A stretch of DNA of 14,773 nt from Hyphomicrobiales bacterium (GTDB taxonomy: Bacteria > Pseudomonadota > Alphaproteobacteria > Rhizobiales > Xanthobacteraceae): the NCBI GenBank assembly GCA_026400425.1, contig JAPLPC010000255.1, forward strand, positions 1-14,773. Direction: 5' to 3'. Within the stretch, counting starts at the first letter, position 1. Each line of letters opens with the position of its first letter. The translations under genes were made by a program, and so were the position numbers. Shown here one piece after another: positions 14,767 through 14,773 of this stretch. The notes below the pieces were generated by a model. The model saw only the letters and a list, made by a program, of their open reading frames with translations. It was not told the DNA's origin and made no database searches.

Positions 14767-14773
14767 TTCGAGA

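Overview
The window looks like chromosomal DNA of a GC-rich alphaproteobacterium, most likely of the Bradyrhizobium / Rhodopseudomonas / Afipia / Tardiphaga group (Nitrobacteraceae). The basis is strong G/C preference at third codon positions, the style of the beta-oxidation and RND genes, and several dispersed, long, imperfect palindromes between genes of a kind common in those genomes. This placement is inferred from pattern, not from a search. Every gene I can support lies on the minus strand, so transcription runs from high to low coordinates.

Reading in the direction of transcription: (a) 14766-13474 encodes an MFS transporter of the anion:cation symporter type, followed by a terminator-like hairpin. 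(b) 13394-8419 is an efflux unit. A palindrome overlaps a consensus -35 box, then come a lipoprotein periplasmic adaptor, an RND inner-membrane pump and, 9 bases after the pump, a TetR-family regulator that probably controls the unit. No outer-membrane channel gene is present. (c) 8405-8282 is a dispersed hairpin repeat. (d) 8266-7643 encodes an FMN-binding flavin-reductase-like protein, followed by another dispersed repeat. (e) 7368-1676 is a compact beta-oxidation operon: a possible operator, then acyl-CoA dehydrogenase (FadE type), thiolase (FadI type, start overlapping the fadE stop by one base) and the hydratase/3-hydroxyacyl-CoA dehydrogenase fusion (FadJ type, 8-base gap). Together they carry all steps of the fatty acyl-CoA spiral. 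(f) After a third repeat, 1488-1057 encodes a YciA-type acyl-CoA thioesterase, which fits the same acyl-CoA theme. (g) 948-721 encodes a 75-residue protein of unknown function, preceded by three helically phased TTCGCGA boxes. (h) 713-591 is a second copy of the hairpin repeat at 8282-8405. (i) 528-1 is the N-terminal part of a DeoR/GlpR-type regulator that runs off the window. Just upstream of it, a short reading frame overlaps its GTG start and may be the tail of a lost gene.

I see no prophage, CRISPR, tRNA, rRNA, insertion sequence or defence system. The genes are ordinary accessory/core metabolism and efflux. The points worth a second look are regulatory and structural: the pump palindrome with an embedded TTGACA, the fadE operator candidate, the phased TTCGCGA boxes, the paired hairpin repeats, the DeoR upstream fragment, and the histidine clusters and proton-relay change in the RND pump.
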